From contig CP136069.1 of the NCBI GenBank assembly GCA_032622095.1, positions 88,958,618 to 89,022,617 of the forward strand: a DNA stretch of 64,000 bases, in the 5' to 3' direction. The notes below the pieces were generated by a model. That model saw nothing but the letters and a program-made list of their open reading frames with translations, made no database searches and had not been told where the DNA came from. A program made the position numbers and the translations under genes. The stretch comes from Siphonodentalium dalli (lineage: Eukaryota > Mollusca > Scaphopoda > Gadilida > Siphonodentaliidae). Below, piece by piece: positions 10,501 to 21,405 of this stretch (positions are counted from its first letter, which is position 1; each line of letters begins with the position of its first letter).

Positions 10501-13500
10501 CTATACTAAAGCATCATTGATGGGTAGTTATCCCATAGTAAATATTCAGATAATAAGTTTAACCCTTTCTATACTAAAGCATCATTGATGAGTAGTTATC
10601 CCATAGGAAATATTCAGATAATAAGTTTAACCCTTTCTATACTAAAGCATCATTGATGAGTAGTTATCCCATAGGAAATATTCAGATAATAAGTTTAACC
10701 CTTTCTATACTAAAGCATCAATGATGGGTAGTTATCCCATAGGAAATATTCAGATAATAAGTTTAACCCTTTCTATACTAAAGCATCATTGATGAGTAGT
10801 TATCCCATAGGAAATATTCAGATAATAAGTTTAACCCTTTCTATACTAAAGCATCATTGATGGGTAGTTATCCCATAGGAAATATTCAGATAATAAGTTT
10901 AACCCTTTCTATACTAAAGCATCATTGATGAGTAGTTATCCCATAGGAAATATTCAGATAATAAGTTTAACCCTTTCTATACTAAAGCATCATTGATGAG
11001 TAGTTATCCCATAGGAAATATTCAGATAATAAGTTTAACCCTTTCTATACTAAAGCATCATTGATGAGTAGTTATCCCATAGGAAATATTCAGATAATAA
11101 GTTTAACCCTTTCTATACTAAAGCATCATTGATGGGTAGTTATCCCATAGTAAATATTCAGATAATAAGTTTAACCCTTTCTATACTAAAGCATCATTGA
11201 TGAGTAGTTATCCCATAGGAAATATTCAGATAATAAGTTTAACCCTTTCTATACTAAAGCATCATTGATGAGTAGTTATCCCATAGGAAATATTCAGATA
11301 ATAAGTTTAACCCTTTCTATACTAAAGCATCATTGATGAGTAGTTATCCCATAGGAAATATTCAGATAATAAGTTCCTCAAGCGACAATAGGTCGTTTGT
11401 TGAACTTGTTATCTAAACAGTTTCCTCATTAAATAAATAGGGCTCTTACTGCACTTTTATTTATCTGTCATCTGCATTTATTACCTAACATCCCTCCAAA
11501 TGAATAATATCTCATTCCAATGTATAACTTTATAACTGAATGGTAGAATCCATTAGTATAGAAATGGGTAAACTAAATAAAGACAGAAAAAGTAATATTT
11601 ACTGGTATATTATTGCAACAAAATGTCTTTGTGTAAACCATACTTTGCAATTGACTGATCGCTGCACATGCACTATTGGCAATCGGCCGGTGGTTGTTTT
11701 TATCCAATACCCGTTCATCACTAACCAGATTCATGATATCACTCTTGTTAAAATGCATGGATATATCTCCATCAATATTTAAGCTAATATTCCAAACATC
11801 GTATTATGGTTGATTTGGGTTTATCATCACTTCAGACACTATTAAATCCATATCATGAAGTTGTCTGACAGTCAGAATTTTGGTGGAGGAAAGACCAGAC
11901 AGAGAATTTGTTTCACTTGGAAATCATTCCACAGTAGGTAGAAACCATCAACTCGGCAACCCCTGATAACAACTGATAAACTTGCCCAGATACACAAATA
12001 AGGTTACCCTCCCAAGACTCGCTTAATGAATGGATCACAACATATTGGGCTTCGATCCAGCATCGCCAGCCCTGGGTGGTCATGATGCCCTAAGGCGCTA
12101 TGCAGTTTTTTGACTGAGTCACTGACTCACTAGGCCCCCCCCCCCCAACCTTGTTTTATGAAAATTATCAAGTAAATAGAAAAAACTACAATAAGAGCTA
12201 TAACTCTATAAAGAATGAGCGCATACTATTTCATCCATGGCTTGTAGCAGCCACTAAAGGGCATTGATAATCAGGCTAAAAAATATTACTAACCTTTCTA
12301 CCACCAACGTTTGAACAGCTGCGAAAATATAAGCTCCGTTCTGCACATAACGGGTAACACAAGCTTCCACTTATTTGAAAATTTGCATACTGTTCACACT
12401 GAAATATATACATGTAAATGTGATGTATATTTAAATGATCAATACTCATAAGCACAGTAATAATACATGCAGGTAATAATACATACAGGTAATAATACAT
12501 ACAGGTAATAATCCATACAGGTATATTGCTTGATATATTTATTCATAATGGCCAAGGACTGTGCTCGTTACATGTCATACTAGATGTCATTTCTCCATTT
12601 TGCTATATCTATTTGTATATGTAGTACTTTGCTATAAACTACAGCGATATCAAGAAATTCTATTATTAATACAAAATGTGTATACTATTCACACTGCTGA
12701 AATACTGGTATATGTGAAATATATTTGTCAGTGGATTCATTAAAGGGACAGGCGGCCTTCATTGCAGGTTATAATTTAGAAATAACATTTATCAAATTAT
12801 GATAATTTCCTCAACAATATACAAAATAGTATAGCAAAATGATCATATGAATGCGATATTATTCACAAAACACGCTTTGTGTCTGATAAAATACAGGTCG
12901 AGACCATCGAGTGTTGTTTAGTTTCTCGCAAAAAGTGCAGTGGATTGTTTATAAGCAGAGTCATGATATTGCATCATTTCATTATTTAGATTCGCGCGCA
13001 TTATACGGTGGTTGTAAAACCCCTAATACGATGCGACTACAAATTACAACTCACAATACTACTCATAGTAAATTCCTTATTTGGCATGTATTACCATATA
13101 TAGGTTAGGAGAAAATACTAACTGGATTGAAAATATTCATCTCTTTGCAAGAACAATTATATTATTTATTCCACACCCATTGACGTGAGTCACATGTATT
13201 CAACGGAATCACAGCCATTGAATACATATTAGTGTATACCTCTAGTGGAATACAAGCCAGAACTATTCTCGTTGACGTTGTCGCCAAGAAAGATGACGTA
13301 CATTACGTCGATCGTCCGCTTCCGGTGATTCCCCCCATAAGTACTGGTTATTTGTCAGACTTAAATCACAATAAAGGTAGCTATAGTTACAATGAAGGTG
13401 ACATTCATGGATTGAACTTATCTGACTGAATGGTGTAGAATAAATACAGAACACAACTTGCATCATAATCTCGAATCTTTTATCGACCTCGTTGCGGACG

Positions 13501-16500
13501 GCGCAAAGTTATATTTCGCTCGAGCTACGCTCTCGCGAAATATATCCTTGCGCCATCCGCAACTCATGCGATAAAAGATTCTCGATTAAGATGTGCGTTG
13601 TGTTCTGTCTATGTACACGTTTTCTGTCTGATCATTTCCCAATCATGAAGTAACATGGATTAGCTTGATTTTGAACTGACAGCGGGTAGAATTAAAATAA
13701 AATTTGGTGTAATTTGAATGCGATTGTTGATAGCGCCAATAATTTTATCTTCGCCTTCCATGGCGCAATGGAATATTTTCATTGGATGATCCGTTAGTTA
13801 AAGTTCAGTAACATTCTTGTTGTTTGTTTACATAACAAAGTGTACAAATGTGACAATAGTCAATAACATGCAATGTACATGATATTTATGATTGGTTTAA
13901 CAACAACAATTTTCTTTCTGTTTAAGGCAGTTTTAGCAGTTGTGACTATTTTATACCCACCAGGAAGACTGCCTGTATCTTTAATGAACAGATCTGTCCT
14001 CCATAACTAATTATTTAAATAGAGACACTCAGACAAATGCAGTATGATCAATAAATGCAGATAATAAGGTCAAGATATAATGACACATGGCGGCAAGTCT
14101 GATTTTAGTGTGTCTTGTCATTTTCAGAGGGTGATTTAGTGACGCTATACTGCATAGTGGGCTAGCATCACCAAATCTACCATCTGGTGACCTCATTCTG
14201 CATAGGCCTCATATTATAGGAAATATCTATAATCTAAAATTAATAATAATAATATTGTATAGCATTTTTAAAGACCATATCCAATGAGGCCCAAAGTGCT
14301 CAATTATACAACAAATGACAGAGCTCCCACACATTCAAACACATGTGCATGTACCTGCACACACAAACAATAACTGCAATGAAATAAATCAAACAATTCA
14401 TATCAAAATCAGGATGAAGGCTGAGTGTATTGTATAAAACAATGCAGGAAAGATGTGGTCAGCTTTGGTTGCCATCATTGCCATTGTGAAATTTAAATAG
14501 ATATGTTTTGTGAGTTTGGAGGGCAAACCACATGCAAGGCTGAGTTTAGTGTGTCTGACATTTGCAGAATGAGGTCTCCAGAAGGAGAATTTGGTGACGC
14601 TAAATTAACATTGTTTTTAGCAACTTTTTCCCTTCTGGGAAATTTCTATATCCCCCAAGTTGCAGAAGATAAATTGCATAATCGAGGTGACTAATGGGTG
14701 AACATCACAAACTTCAAACAGGGAACTTCAATCTGATCCTAGTCTCCCATAGCAGTTGATGCCTAAGCAGAATGAGGTCCCCAAACGAATTAATTTGAGC
14801 CATGGATAAGAGCAAAATATACTCATTTACTCTATGAACAATACAAACAACATGGTAATTATAATGAAAATGAATTTATGACTCCAGTCATAAATTCATT
14901 TTCATTATAATTACCATGTCCATCACATCGTTCGTAGAGTAAATGAGTGTATTTTGCACTAATCCATGGCTCAAATTCATTCATTTGTTGCATATATTCT
15001 GTTGAGTAACAATGGTCCCAAAAATAGCCTGATTTAGTGTACAGTACACCTTTAAAGATCCGAAGCATCCGTCAGTGTTACGTTTAAAACAAGTACAAAT
15101 GATCATAATTAATAATGCTCTTTATTTATCTCCTGCTTTGGGAAACAAAAGTATGAACACTCTTTGTCAGAGACGATCATTGGAATTTTTGACAACCTGA
15201 TAAAAATTCAAAATATGTTAAAACTGCCCCTTTAATATGGCCAACAAAATCTCCTATTAACGGGCTCATGGTTCTGATCTAATTATTTTCTGGTATAGAA
15301 AACGTACAGATGATGCTCTTATGGTATTAAATGTGTTAATGGACAAATGATATCAAACCAATCAAAATAAATAATGTCAAAAAAATTAGTCTCATTTTTC
15401 GAAAGATAGTAGCAGAATAGCACTTACTATAAGTCGCATGAACTGCCTCCCTCCACAAGGATCATACACCAGTGTAATATAAATAATGGTGAAGAATATA
15501 ATGATGGAAGCAATACCGATATAACACCATATCCTTGCTGTCATCAGAAGTTTCTGGTGCTGAAATTAGAAGCATTTTATAGGTCATCAACACAATTATA
15601 CATCTACAGACTACAGCACCCGGAAACTGTGGGACAAAAAATCTGTGGTACCAAATAGGGTCCTGCGAAAATTTTATTCATTATTCGATTCGGTCTCAAT
15701 ATTTGATTCAAATACGTTTAGAAAATTCTAGACATTATTGTATCATTCTCCATTACTATTTTGCATAATTTTGCTGACGTAGATGGAAACCAATCGCAGG
15801 TTCCATGAAAAGTAGAAGTCAGAACAATTCTAGGCGCCAACCAGATGGTCAACATTAGGTCACGGTCATTGTCTGATTAAGAAGTTATTGTGCACCACAG
15901 ACAACATCTATTTGCTTGATAAACCATACAAAACAGCATGACATACAGTAATGCCCTAATTAATCGACTCCTTAACCACAGCAGAATTATGGGTAACTTT
16001 TCAGGATTTAGTCGGAACTATGGCTTGTTGCCATTCATCGGAAAGCTCTCCCACAATTCCGCTGTGGTTAAGAAGTCGATTGTTTGGAGCATTACTGTAA
16101 TTTGAAAGCTATTTGATCTAAAAATAAATTTGTTTGGGGTAACGTGACATAGAATAAGTTATCTAACACACCTATATTACCACATGTTGGCACAACTAGT
16201 GTGTACAATATATTTCTGAAAGCTTATATTGAACCACCATGTATATGTAGTGCTAAACCAAGCATAATTTAGCAATGAAGTCATATTTTATCAAGGTTGC
16301 TGTTTCCGAAGGATCATGCACAGATGCCTGTGCCATAAAGACAAACTATAACCTGAAAATTACCCTTAGTTGTGTGGAATTTCTTGCCTTCTCTAAACCT
16401 TGATAAATGTTCGATTCAAAATTTGATTAATTCGTGAATATTCGAGCGTTTTCGGTTTGATATTCAGTTCGATCGGAAACAAAATATTCATTTGCAGAAA

Positions 16501-17900
16501 GAGATCTCCATAGGGTGATTTTAGTGATACTACCCTGCATAGCGGGCTAGCATGACAAAATTCACCCTCAGGGGACCTCATTCTGCTTAGGCCTCATCTT
16601 CTCTGGAAAGTGTCTTTATTATCAAATAAACAAGTTTAGTAGTTTCTTTAGAAACTTCTTTACAAAGATTCATTTCTTGTTTAGTTAAGTTTCAATATAT
16701 CCCCAAATTAGCAGCCAACACATTGCACAATCGAGGTGCCCAATGGGTGCACTTCACCATCTAAGAACTTAAATCTGATACCAGGTCTTCCATAGCAGAT
16801 CGGCCGTGCAGAATGAGGTCCCCAGAGGGTAAATTTACGATGCTAGCCCATTGTGCTGGGTACCTGGTAGCGTCACTAAAATCACCCTCTGGGGACCTCA
16901 TTCTGCAAATGTCTGGCACCATATTCTCAGACCTGAGCCTAGTACCAAATATCAGCATATGAACTGAGAATATGTGAGAAAGATCCTAGAGGCAACAACA
17001 GCCATTATCAAGTTGTAAATTTTAATTTAACCCTTTCTTAATTGTATGCTCCGATCAAATTTAAAATTATACATTGGAATGGTCTCAAGTCTGAGTTTAG
17101 CATGCATGCCTGTCATTTGCAGAATGAGGTCCCCAGAGGGTGAATTTAGTGACGCTATCCCGCATAGTGGGCTAGCATCACCAAATTCACCCTCTGGGGA
17201 TCTCATTTTGCTTAGACCTCATCTTCTCTGGAAAGTTTCTTTATTATAAAATTTCTATAGAAACTTCTTCACATAGATACTATTTCTTTTTTAGTTTTTT
17301 AGTTTCTCTATATCCCGACATTGGCAGATGACACATTGCATAATCGAGGTTCCCAATGGGTGTACATCACAATATTCACCATTTGGGAACTTCCATATGA
17401 GTCTATGTCTCCCATAGCAGATGAGGCCATGAACAGAATGAGGTCCTCGGAGGGTGAATTTGGTGATGCTAGCCCACTATGCAGGACAGCATCACTAAAT
17501 TCATCCTCCGGGGACCTGATTCTGCAAAAGACAGGCAATTCATCCGGAGCTTATGTTCAGGACTATAAGCAGACGAAGAACAGATAATACAAATTTATAC
17601 AAGTGTATAAAGGATACCCATTCATTGGTGGGAAATGTTCACATAATAAGTTCAATATTGTTTGTTGAACTTATAATTTTAAAATTTCCTAAGGGAACTA
17701 GTAGTATGAGTATTTAGTAACGAAAGTGTTAATTTAATTTGATGTAGAAGTATTGCATGCCGGTGAGTGTAATAAAACTTTGAATTTCCCGATTTAGATC
17801 AAGAACTATAACTCAATACCTCTCCTCTAACAATCTTGGCATCTGGCATGTCATTATACCAACTGTCAACATCTTGCAAACTTTTGACTGTTAACCGCAT
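6845..17900 (-). CDS. DIPK1/FAM69-family divergent protein kinase (five-exon gene)
   Basis: Joining 17900-17820, 15559-15428, 12398-12294, 10202-9993 and 7534-6845 gives 405 residues plus TGA, with every intron in phase 0 and GT-AG borders. Order: cytosolic N-tail (1-27); a single membrane anchor (about 37-59) followed by YDPC; a cysteine-rich lumenal segment with CEQY and LC..LC; a canonical EF-hand loop D170-x-N-x-D-x-K-V-S-x-x-E181; a kinase-like C-lobe with MCN..QSN at 278-285; a C-x(6)-C-type cluster; and the end motif HSLLMFNIKSMLW. Residue order and length match vertebrate DIPK1A/B (about 430 residues), which are ER type II proteins. The catalytic-loop Asp of family members (CD....N) is Asn280 here, so activity is doubtful. 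The N-terminal exon is the least certain part. A non-coding 5' exon is likely, because a tttgcag acceptor precedes the start exon. Confidence 0.88.
7832..9028. mobile_element. CAGGSTTTCC-ended DNA transposon, 7-bp TSD (copy 1)
   Basis: The ends are CAGGCTTTCCACTAGTA and the approximate inverse TACCTGGCGGAAAGCCTG, flanked by CCATTGG at 7825-7831 and 9029-9035. Other family B copies (for example around 5130) carry a single CCATTGG at this point, an internal empty-site control. The interior matches 26526-27196 (shared 'ataccacaggacatatta' region). It has no transposase. Confidence 0.85.
8605..8935. repeat. 165-bp direct duplication
   Basis: Two almost identical tandem copies with a period of exactly 165 bp, each starting near tcaccaccggtgacattaac and ending at 'ccgatacaacaaaagtagg'. 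I noticed one difference (ttagaaaa versus ttagcaaa). It lies inside the 7-bp-TSD transposon and was probably duplicated recently. The 112-codon minus ORF here is not a gene. Confidence 0.85.
9734..9985. mobile_element. Family C MITE abutting a splice donor
   Basis: Arms start CAGTAATGCCC and end GGGCATTACTG, with TA at 9986-9987 on the right. The loop side has an extra partial copy of the arm (the gagagctttccgatgaatgg unit occurs twice). Read on the minus strand, the right end begins at intron position +8 of the DIPK1-like exon 4 donor. Confidence 0.85.
9993..10202 (-). CDS. DIPK1-like gene, exon 4
   Basis: 70 codons, phase 0 on both sides, with acceptor gtttgtag and donor AAG|gtaaat. It encodes VFTFGNLHFV.., then MDFNHDQK, the first half of the EF-hand loop (D-x-N-x-D-x-K), which is completed by VSKVE at the start of exon 5. 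An EF-hand at this position is characteristic of the FAM69 family. Confidence 0.88.
10293..11375. repeat. 68-bp satellite array, about 16 copies
   Basis: A head-to-tail array with an exact 68-bp period. The unit begins ctttctatactaaagcatca and ends aataagtttaac, giving about 15.9 copies with very few differences. Copies 4 and 13 share the same two substitutions (gatGgg and ataGTaa), nine units apart, while neighbouring copies are consensus. That pattern fits block duplication by unequal exchange. The array lies in intron 3 of the DIPK1-like gene, only 90 bp from exon 4. Confidence 0.95.
11376..12293 (-). other. DIPK1-like gene, rest of intron 3
   Basis: The first 180 bp resemble 460-600. A poly-C tract lies at about 12136-12146. 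ORFs here (11540-11782 plus and its antisense) carry no recognisable domain. The intron donor is at 12293 (AAG|gttagt on the minus strand). Confidence 0.5.
12294..12398 (-). CDS. DIPK1-like gene, exon 3
   Basis: 35 codons, phase 0, acceptor tatatttcag and donor gttagt. It encodes CEQYANFQISGSLC, then PLCAERSLYFRSC. It matches the conserved Cys-rich segment C.K...G...GP.C..LC....LYFG.C of FAM69 proteins in spacing and order. It is too short to be noticed as an ORF. Confidence 0.87.
13446..13608. mobile_element. Palindromic foldback element (163 bp)
   Basis: The arms start acagaacacaac and end gttgtgttctgt. They continue through tcttttatcg and the GC-rich core ttgcggacggcgcaa to a loop at 'cgagctacgctc'. 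No obvious TSD is seen. It is GC-richer than its surroundings. Confidence 0.75.
14093..14235. mobile_element. Family B MITE, left fragment
   Basis: Begins caagtctgattttagtgtg and carries a degraded hairpin 1 (gagggtgatttagtgacgct, and ccatctggtgacctcattct). It stops in the spacer near 'ataggaaatatctataat'. Confidence 0.65.
14236..14534. other. Unassigned segment between family B fragments
   Basis: Starts with (taa)n and continues through unique-looking sequence with several 'cacacac'-like words. It may be an insertion that separated the two MITE fragments, but I see no TIRs. Confidence 0.35.
14535..14786. mobile_element. Family B MITE, second fragment
   Basis: Has the subtype 2 spacer (ctttttcccttctgggaa) between 'tgcagaatgaggtctccaga' and 'aagcagaatgaggtccccaa'. 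Both hairpins are reduced to one arm. Confidence 0.65.
14788..14992. mobile_element. Long palindrome (about 100-bp arms)
   Basis: The arms run from aatttgagccatggat to the centre at gactccagtc (14879-14888) and back. They are nearly perfect except for one unmatched block (caatacaaacaa versus ccatcacatcgtt). It abuts the family B fragment. Minus ORF 14859-15068 derives from it. Confidence 0.75.
15428..15559 (-). CDS. DIPK1-like gene, exon 2 (membrane anchor)
   Basis: 44 codons, phase 0, acceptor ctaatttcag and donor CTTATA|gtaagtg. It encodes a positively flanked hydrophobic stretch RIWCYIGIASIIIFF..IYITLVY followed by DPC, a typical type II signal anchor as in FAM69 proteins. An in-frame stop lies just upstream, so the reading frame must come from exon 1 or start at the internal Met. 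Confidence 0.85.
15956..16097. mobile_element. Family C MITE, internally deleted
   Basis: TA at 15954-15955 and 16098-16099. The left arm is complete to 'ggaaagctctc', but the right arm keeps only the distal part (ttccgctgtggttaag). The hairpin centre is lost. Confidence 0.8.
16480..16935. mobile_element. Family B double-hairpin MITE
   Basis: Hairpins at about 16495-16590 and 16807-16915, joined by the standard spacer in reverse arrangement (tttctttagaaacttcttta). The left terminus is diverged or truncated. The right end is tgcaaatgtctggcaccata. Confidence 0.78.
17096..17540. mobile_element. Family B double-hairpin MITE
   Basis: Starts CAAGTCTGAG. Hairpins lie at about 17115-17222 and 17436-17530, with the standard spacer between. 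The right flank is diverged, so I could not read a TSD. It lies 280 bp from the putative first coding exon of the DIPK1-like gene. Confidence 0.8.
17820..17900 (-). CDS. DIPK1-like gene, putative exon 1
   Basis: 27 codons from ATG at 17900-17898 (MRLTVKSLQDVDSWYNDM..) to the donor GAG|gtattg. A tttgcag acceptor lies about 40 nt upstream and an in-frame stop precedes the ATG. It joins exon 2 in phase 0 and would give a short basic-then-acidic cytosolic tail before the anchor. The assignment rests on phase and position only, because N-termini in this family are poorly conserved. Confidence 0.55.
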
Positions 17901-18584
17901 ATTGTCTTAATAGGTTGTATAATCAGTCTCCATTTATACCTGCAAAGACAATGGTAATTAAATAAACATTAATAAATCTTTGGTTAGAAGGAAGTCTGTA
18001 CATAGCAGTAATTATTCAAATGCTATATTTCTCCACTATATTGTGTTCAAACTTTTATTAAAATTCTGTGAATATACTTACTGTGTATTTCAACAACGCA
18101 CATATTTATTAATAAATGCAACACGAGTGGTATATTTGTGAAGGATCAAATATATTCCTTATTTATGTGCTGGCATAAGTGGGTGTATGGATTTCGAGGG
18201 AGATAAGCCAGAGTAGAGACTCATGGCATGATCTAGTACACCGGGTACTATTTTTTTGTATAATGATTATTTTTTATTGAGTTCGAAGAGCCTTTTCATG
18301 AAAAAATGCATTCAGATCTGCCTAGATCGGAAGTAATAAAATTAAATTATGTGCGAATATCAAGTCGACCATATCAGTAACGGTACACTAGCATGAGTTA
18401 CCTGATGTGACCTTCCAGAACACTACTGTTTCATTTCAAATTAAAGTAGTTGTCTTGGCAGCACTTTGTCAAAGTAATTATGCCTCATTCAATCATTTAG
18501 AACTAGATTGGATGATGACATTGGTATAGCTCATTTTTTATGTACATTTTCAATATTTTGGCGTGTTGCATAAAACTGACCAGC
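17901..18584. other. 5' flank of the DIPK1-like gene
   Basis: Presumed to hold the promoter and/or a 5' UTR intron of the minus-strand gene. I see no clear TATA box or other element. Confidence 0.35.
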
Positions 18585-18652
18585 TAGAGAGTAAGCTAGG
18601 ATAGATGATTTCAGCTATTATAGCTGAATTTTCACATTTCCCCAGACCTGTT
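18585..18652. repeat. Family F end (solo)
   Basis: Matches the right end of the 1.96-kb element at 22476-24436: 'tttcagctattatagctga' followed by 'ttcacatttccccagacctg'. A second solo end is at 19685-19747. These may be remnants or short derivatives. Confidence 0.6.
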
Positions 18653-18944
18653 TACTGTGAAGTGGCAGCACTATTATTTATTCGATGTTCATTGTCGGGT
18701 CTGTTGCATACTAGGCATGGGACGATACAGCATTTTCACATTACGATGCTTATCACGACATATAGATCATGATACAGTAAATATTGATGGCCACGATACA
18801 TTTTAACCTATGGTTCTACCCAAAGAAGATGGGCATTTAAGCATGCACAGATTTAGGGCTAATAAATTGATGAACTCAGTGTTCTTTGTATATTAAGTAG
18901 GAACGTAGGATCAGAATGGATAGGAAATATCCCCATTATTAAAT

Positions 18945-19285
18945 AATTGGACTTACATGTAATGTGCCAATTGAATTGCGCTTAAGCACAATAGCCATAA
19001 CAAGTTGTCACCCCTCGGAAGATCAAATGAGGTTCCTGGTTCACAATCAGGTTTGGCCGGATAGTCATCCTGCAGACTATTCTATAAGAATTAAGGGGGT
19101 TTTGTTTATAATGATCAATAATTGTGCTTAAAAGCGTAATTCAATAGTGCTTAAGGGCAATTGCTGCCTACATAACATAAAATGAATTGTGCTCAAGTGA
19201 AAGTATATATTGTGCTTAACTGCAATTGAATTTCATTTTTGTACAACTAATTGCGCTTAAGTCCAATCTATTATATATTTTGGAA
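18945..19285. repeat. CTTAAG-palindrome cluster (family E)
   Basis: Several copies of aattgcgcttaagcacaat and variants (tagtgcttaagggcaatt, attgtgcttaactgcaat) lie within 340 bp, with diverged sequence between them. This is the same motif class as 33.0, 34.0, 43.4 and 57.4-57.9 kb. Confidence 0.7.
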
Positions 19286-19684
19286 CTTCTGTATGTGTGT
19301 GTATATGTGTTATAGACTCAAAAACTTCTTGACCGATCTGACTCAAATTTGGTATGTAGGCCTACTTTGATCCTAATAACAATAGTTTGTCCAGACACTG
19401 TACATATATTCTGCCCAGATGAAGGCGATCACAAAAAAATCCCTATATAGCCTGGACGAAGTTGGGCACATCAGCTAGTTTTAATAATTAAATGCGAAAA
19501 CAGCCTCCCATAATAGAGTAATCCACAGCAGATGCTGATCACAAATGCATTATACAAAACATCTAATAAAACACTCATTATTGAACAAAACTTCTTATAA
19601 TAATAGTTTGAATATGAATGCATATGCATATCAACTTTATTTGTTATATTTCCCGTTATTTTAACTTGTATTCGGCTTTTATGA
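19286..19684. other. Intergenic
   Basis: Contains a short segment (tgactcaaatttggtatg) typical of diverged invertebrate interspersed repeats. Otherwise nothing is recognised. Confidence 0.35.
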
Positions 19685-19772
19685 GAACAGGAATTCAGCT
19701 AGGATAGCTGATTTCAGCTATTGTAGCTGAATTTTCACATTTCCCAGACCTGCCTGGTAGTTGTGAAATGTA

Positions 19773-21405
19773 TGGGAGGCCCTTTTCACATTTATTATTT
19801 ATTTTCGCTTAAGCGCAAATAAAAATTCATATACATTGATCCCCCCCTGAATTAATTTTAAATGGCACAGGCCTAAATCACATCACTAAAGTCTATATAG
19901 GCCCACCATATGAGGGAAGCAATCCCCCAGTAACCCCAAGATCCCTTTTATGACCATGGAAATGGTATAGATCTGTGCAGGATATGTCTCTTTTATAACA
20001 TATACTTGATCTCTGGGATGGAGACACAAATTCTTGGGGACAGGGATGCTGATAATATGAAAATAGGTGTTTTTCCCCTATTTCAAGTCAATAAGTACAC
20101 CATATGAGGGAAGCAAGTCCCCAGTAACCCCTAATTCCCTATTTATGGCCATGGAAATGGTATATATCTGTGCAGGAGATGTCCCTTTAATAAAATATTC
20201 TAGAGCTCTGGGAGTGAGGCACCAATTCTTGGGACACCAGGGACAGAGATGCTGATATGCATATGGAAATATGTTTTTTCTTCAACTTTCGAGTCTGTAT
20301 GGGGCTACTACTATGGGCCCATGATAATATACTATGAGATGGACTCAATCATTCACAATCAGAGGGAAGTAAGGGAGTGTTAGGTAGACCCCGAAGCCGC
20401 CATCGCACACCGTCGCCGCCAGCCATATTATCTCTACGCCAGCCACATAAAACATAAAAAAAATTCCGCCGCCGGAATTGTCAAATGGCTGAGCTGCAGG
20501 CATGGGCTTATATGTCAAGCACAACTTCACTGTGAATCGCAAAGAACTAAACCACATTGCCGATATTGGTATATATATTCACAAGGACTCGGCATGGTTG
20601 TTATATTATCAGAACACCCGGGCCTCTCAATGTGGAATAGACTACTCCAATGAATGCTTTCATATAACTAATGGGAGAATCTGTTCAGTATCGAAAGGGT
20701 TAAAGTATAAATTGTTTATTTCGACACGACTCAGTCTCAGACATACCTGGAATTTGTCAATATATGCACATAACATGTAGAAGAAAATAGAAACTAGTTT
20801 TGAAATATATCATCAGCCTCAGGGCTTACTATCGGATTCATCATTCAATGATGCATGCATATATCGCCAGATGCCAGTGATGATATAGCAGTCTGAAGTC
20901 GACAAAACTCCCAATTATATATGATGTGATGTAACTTATACCGATTAGATGGGAAACTACATAGTACATCCATGCCAGTCCTTCGTGTATTTTTGCCATA
21001 TTGGAAAAGCCCAACACCAAAAAGAGCACATGTGGTCTGGGATTCTACAGGTTCACCACAAACGCTAAAACAAACGGGGTCTATAACCGGGGATTAGGAA
21101 AATTTCGTAAACGAAAATACGCTGATTGATAACGTCTCAGCCGGCTGAGCCGCAATATTTCGTCAGCCACGAACGTCGCGACTGAGCCAGCTTAGCTTGC
21201 TAACCAGCCACGAAATTGGTTGAGCCAGCCGCGAAAACCATTTGCCGTGGCTTCGGGGTCTAGTAGTAGTGTAAGGTATTTGCGCTTAAATTGATATACC
21301 GTATATAATTATAATATATAGTCTTTTATAGACACATATTTGCGCTTAAGCGCAAATGATTTGCGCTTAAGCGCATTAAATAATAACTGTGAAAAGGGCC
21401 TCCCA
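19773..21405. mobile_element. Family E transposon with nested insertion
   Basis: The TIRs are TGGGAGGCCCTTTTCACA and its inverse at 21405, followed inward by cgcttaagcgcaaat. The interior 19843-20384 matches 42822-43370 closely, while 20385-21268 is absent from that copy. It carries no transposase. ORFs within (20067-20255, 20345-20557, 20502-20780) are not conserved between the two copies. Confidence 0.75.
20385..21268. mobile_element. Nested element with TAGACCCCGAAGCC ends
   Basis: The ends read TAGACCCCGAAGCC and the inverse GGCTTCGGGGTCTA. It is flanked by GTGTTAGG (20377-20384) and GTGTAAGG (21269-21276). The paralogous empty site near 43362 carries one such sequence. It is GC-richer at the ends (ccgccatcgcacaccg). 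An 8-bp imperfect TSD suggests hAT-like. It is non-autonomous. Confidence 0.75.

Larger units (their letters stand above)
12399..15427 (-). other. DIPK1-like gene, intron 2
   Basis: A short tandem of 'acaggtaataatacat' lies at about 12465-12520. About 900 bp then show no structure. A palindromic element follows at 13446-13608, family B fragments at 14093-14786 and a palindrome at 14788-14992. ORF 13232-13429 (65 codons) is not supported by splice signals. Confidence 0.5.
15560..17819 (-). other. DIPK1-like gene, intron 1
   Basis: Contains a family C MITE at 15956-16097 and family B MITEs at about 16480-16935 and 17096-17540. The remaining stretches (15560-15955 and 16098-16480) show nothing recognisable. 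Confidence 0.6.

Noticed and set aside
10293-11375. CRISPR-like regular repeats
   Set aside because: Units are contiguous with a constant 68-bp period and no unique spacers, in a eukaryotic intron. It is a satellite.
13232-13429. 65-codon ORF with a moderately gene-like composition
   Set aside because: It lies within the DIPK1-like intron on the opposite strand, has no clear acceptor/donor pair and no recognisable motif.
2174-17587. Many ORFs on both strands with the conserved peptide CRMRSPEGEF..GDLIL
   Set aside because: They coincide exactly with family B hairpins. The peptide appears on either strand because the DNA is palindromic, so it is not a protein family.
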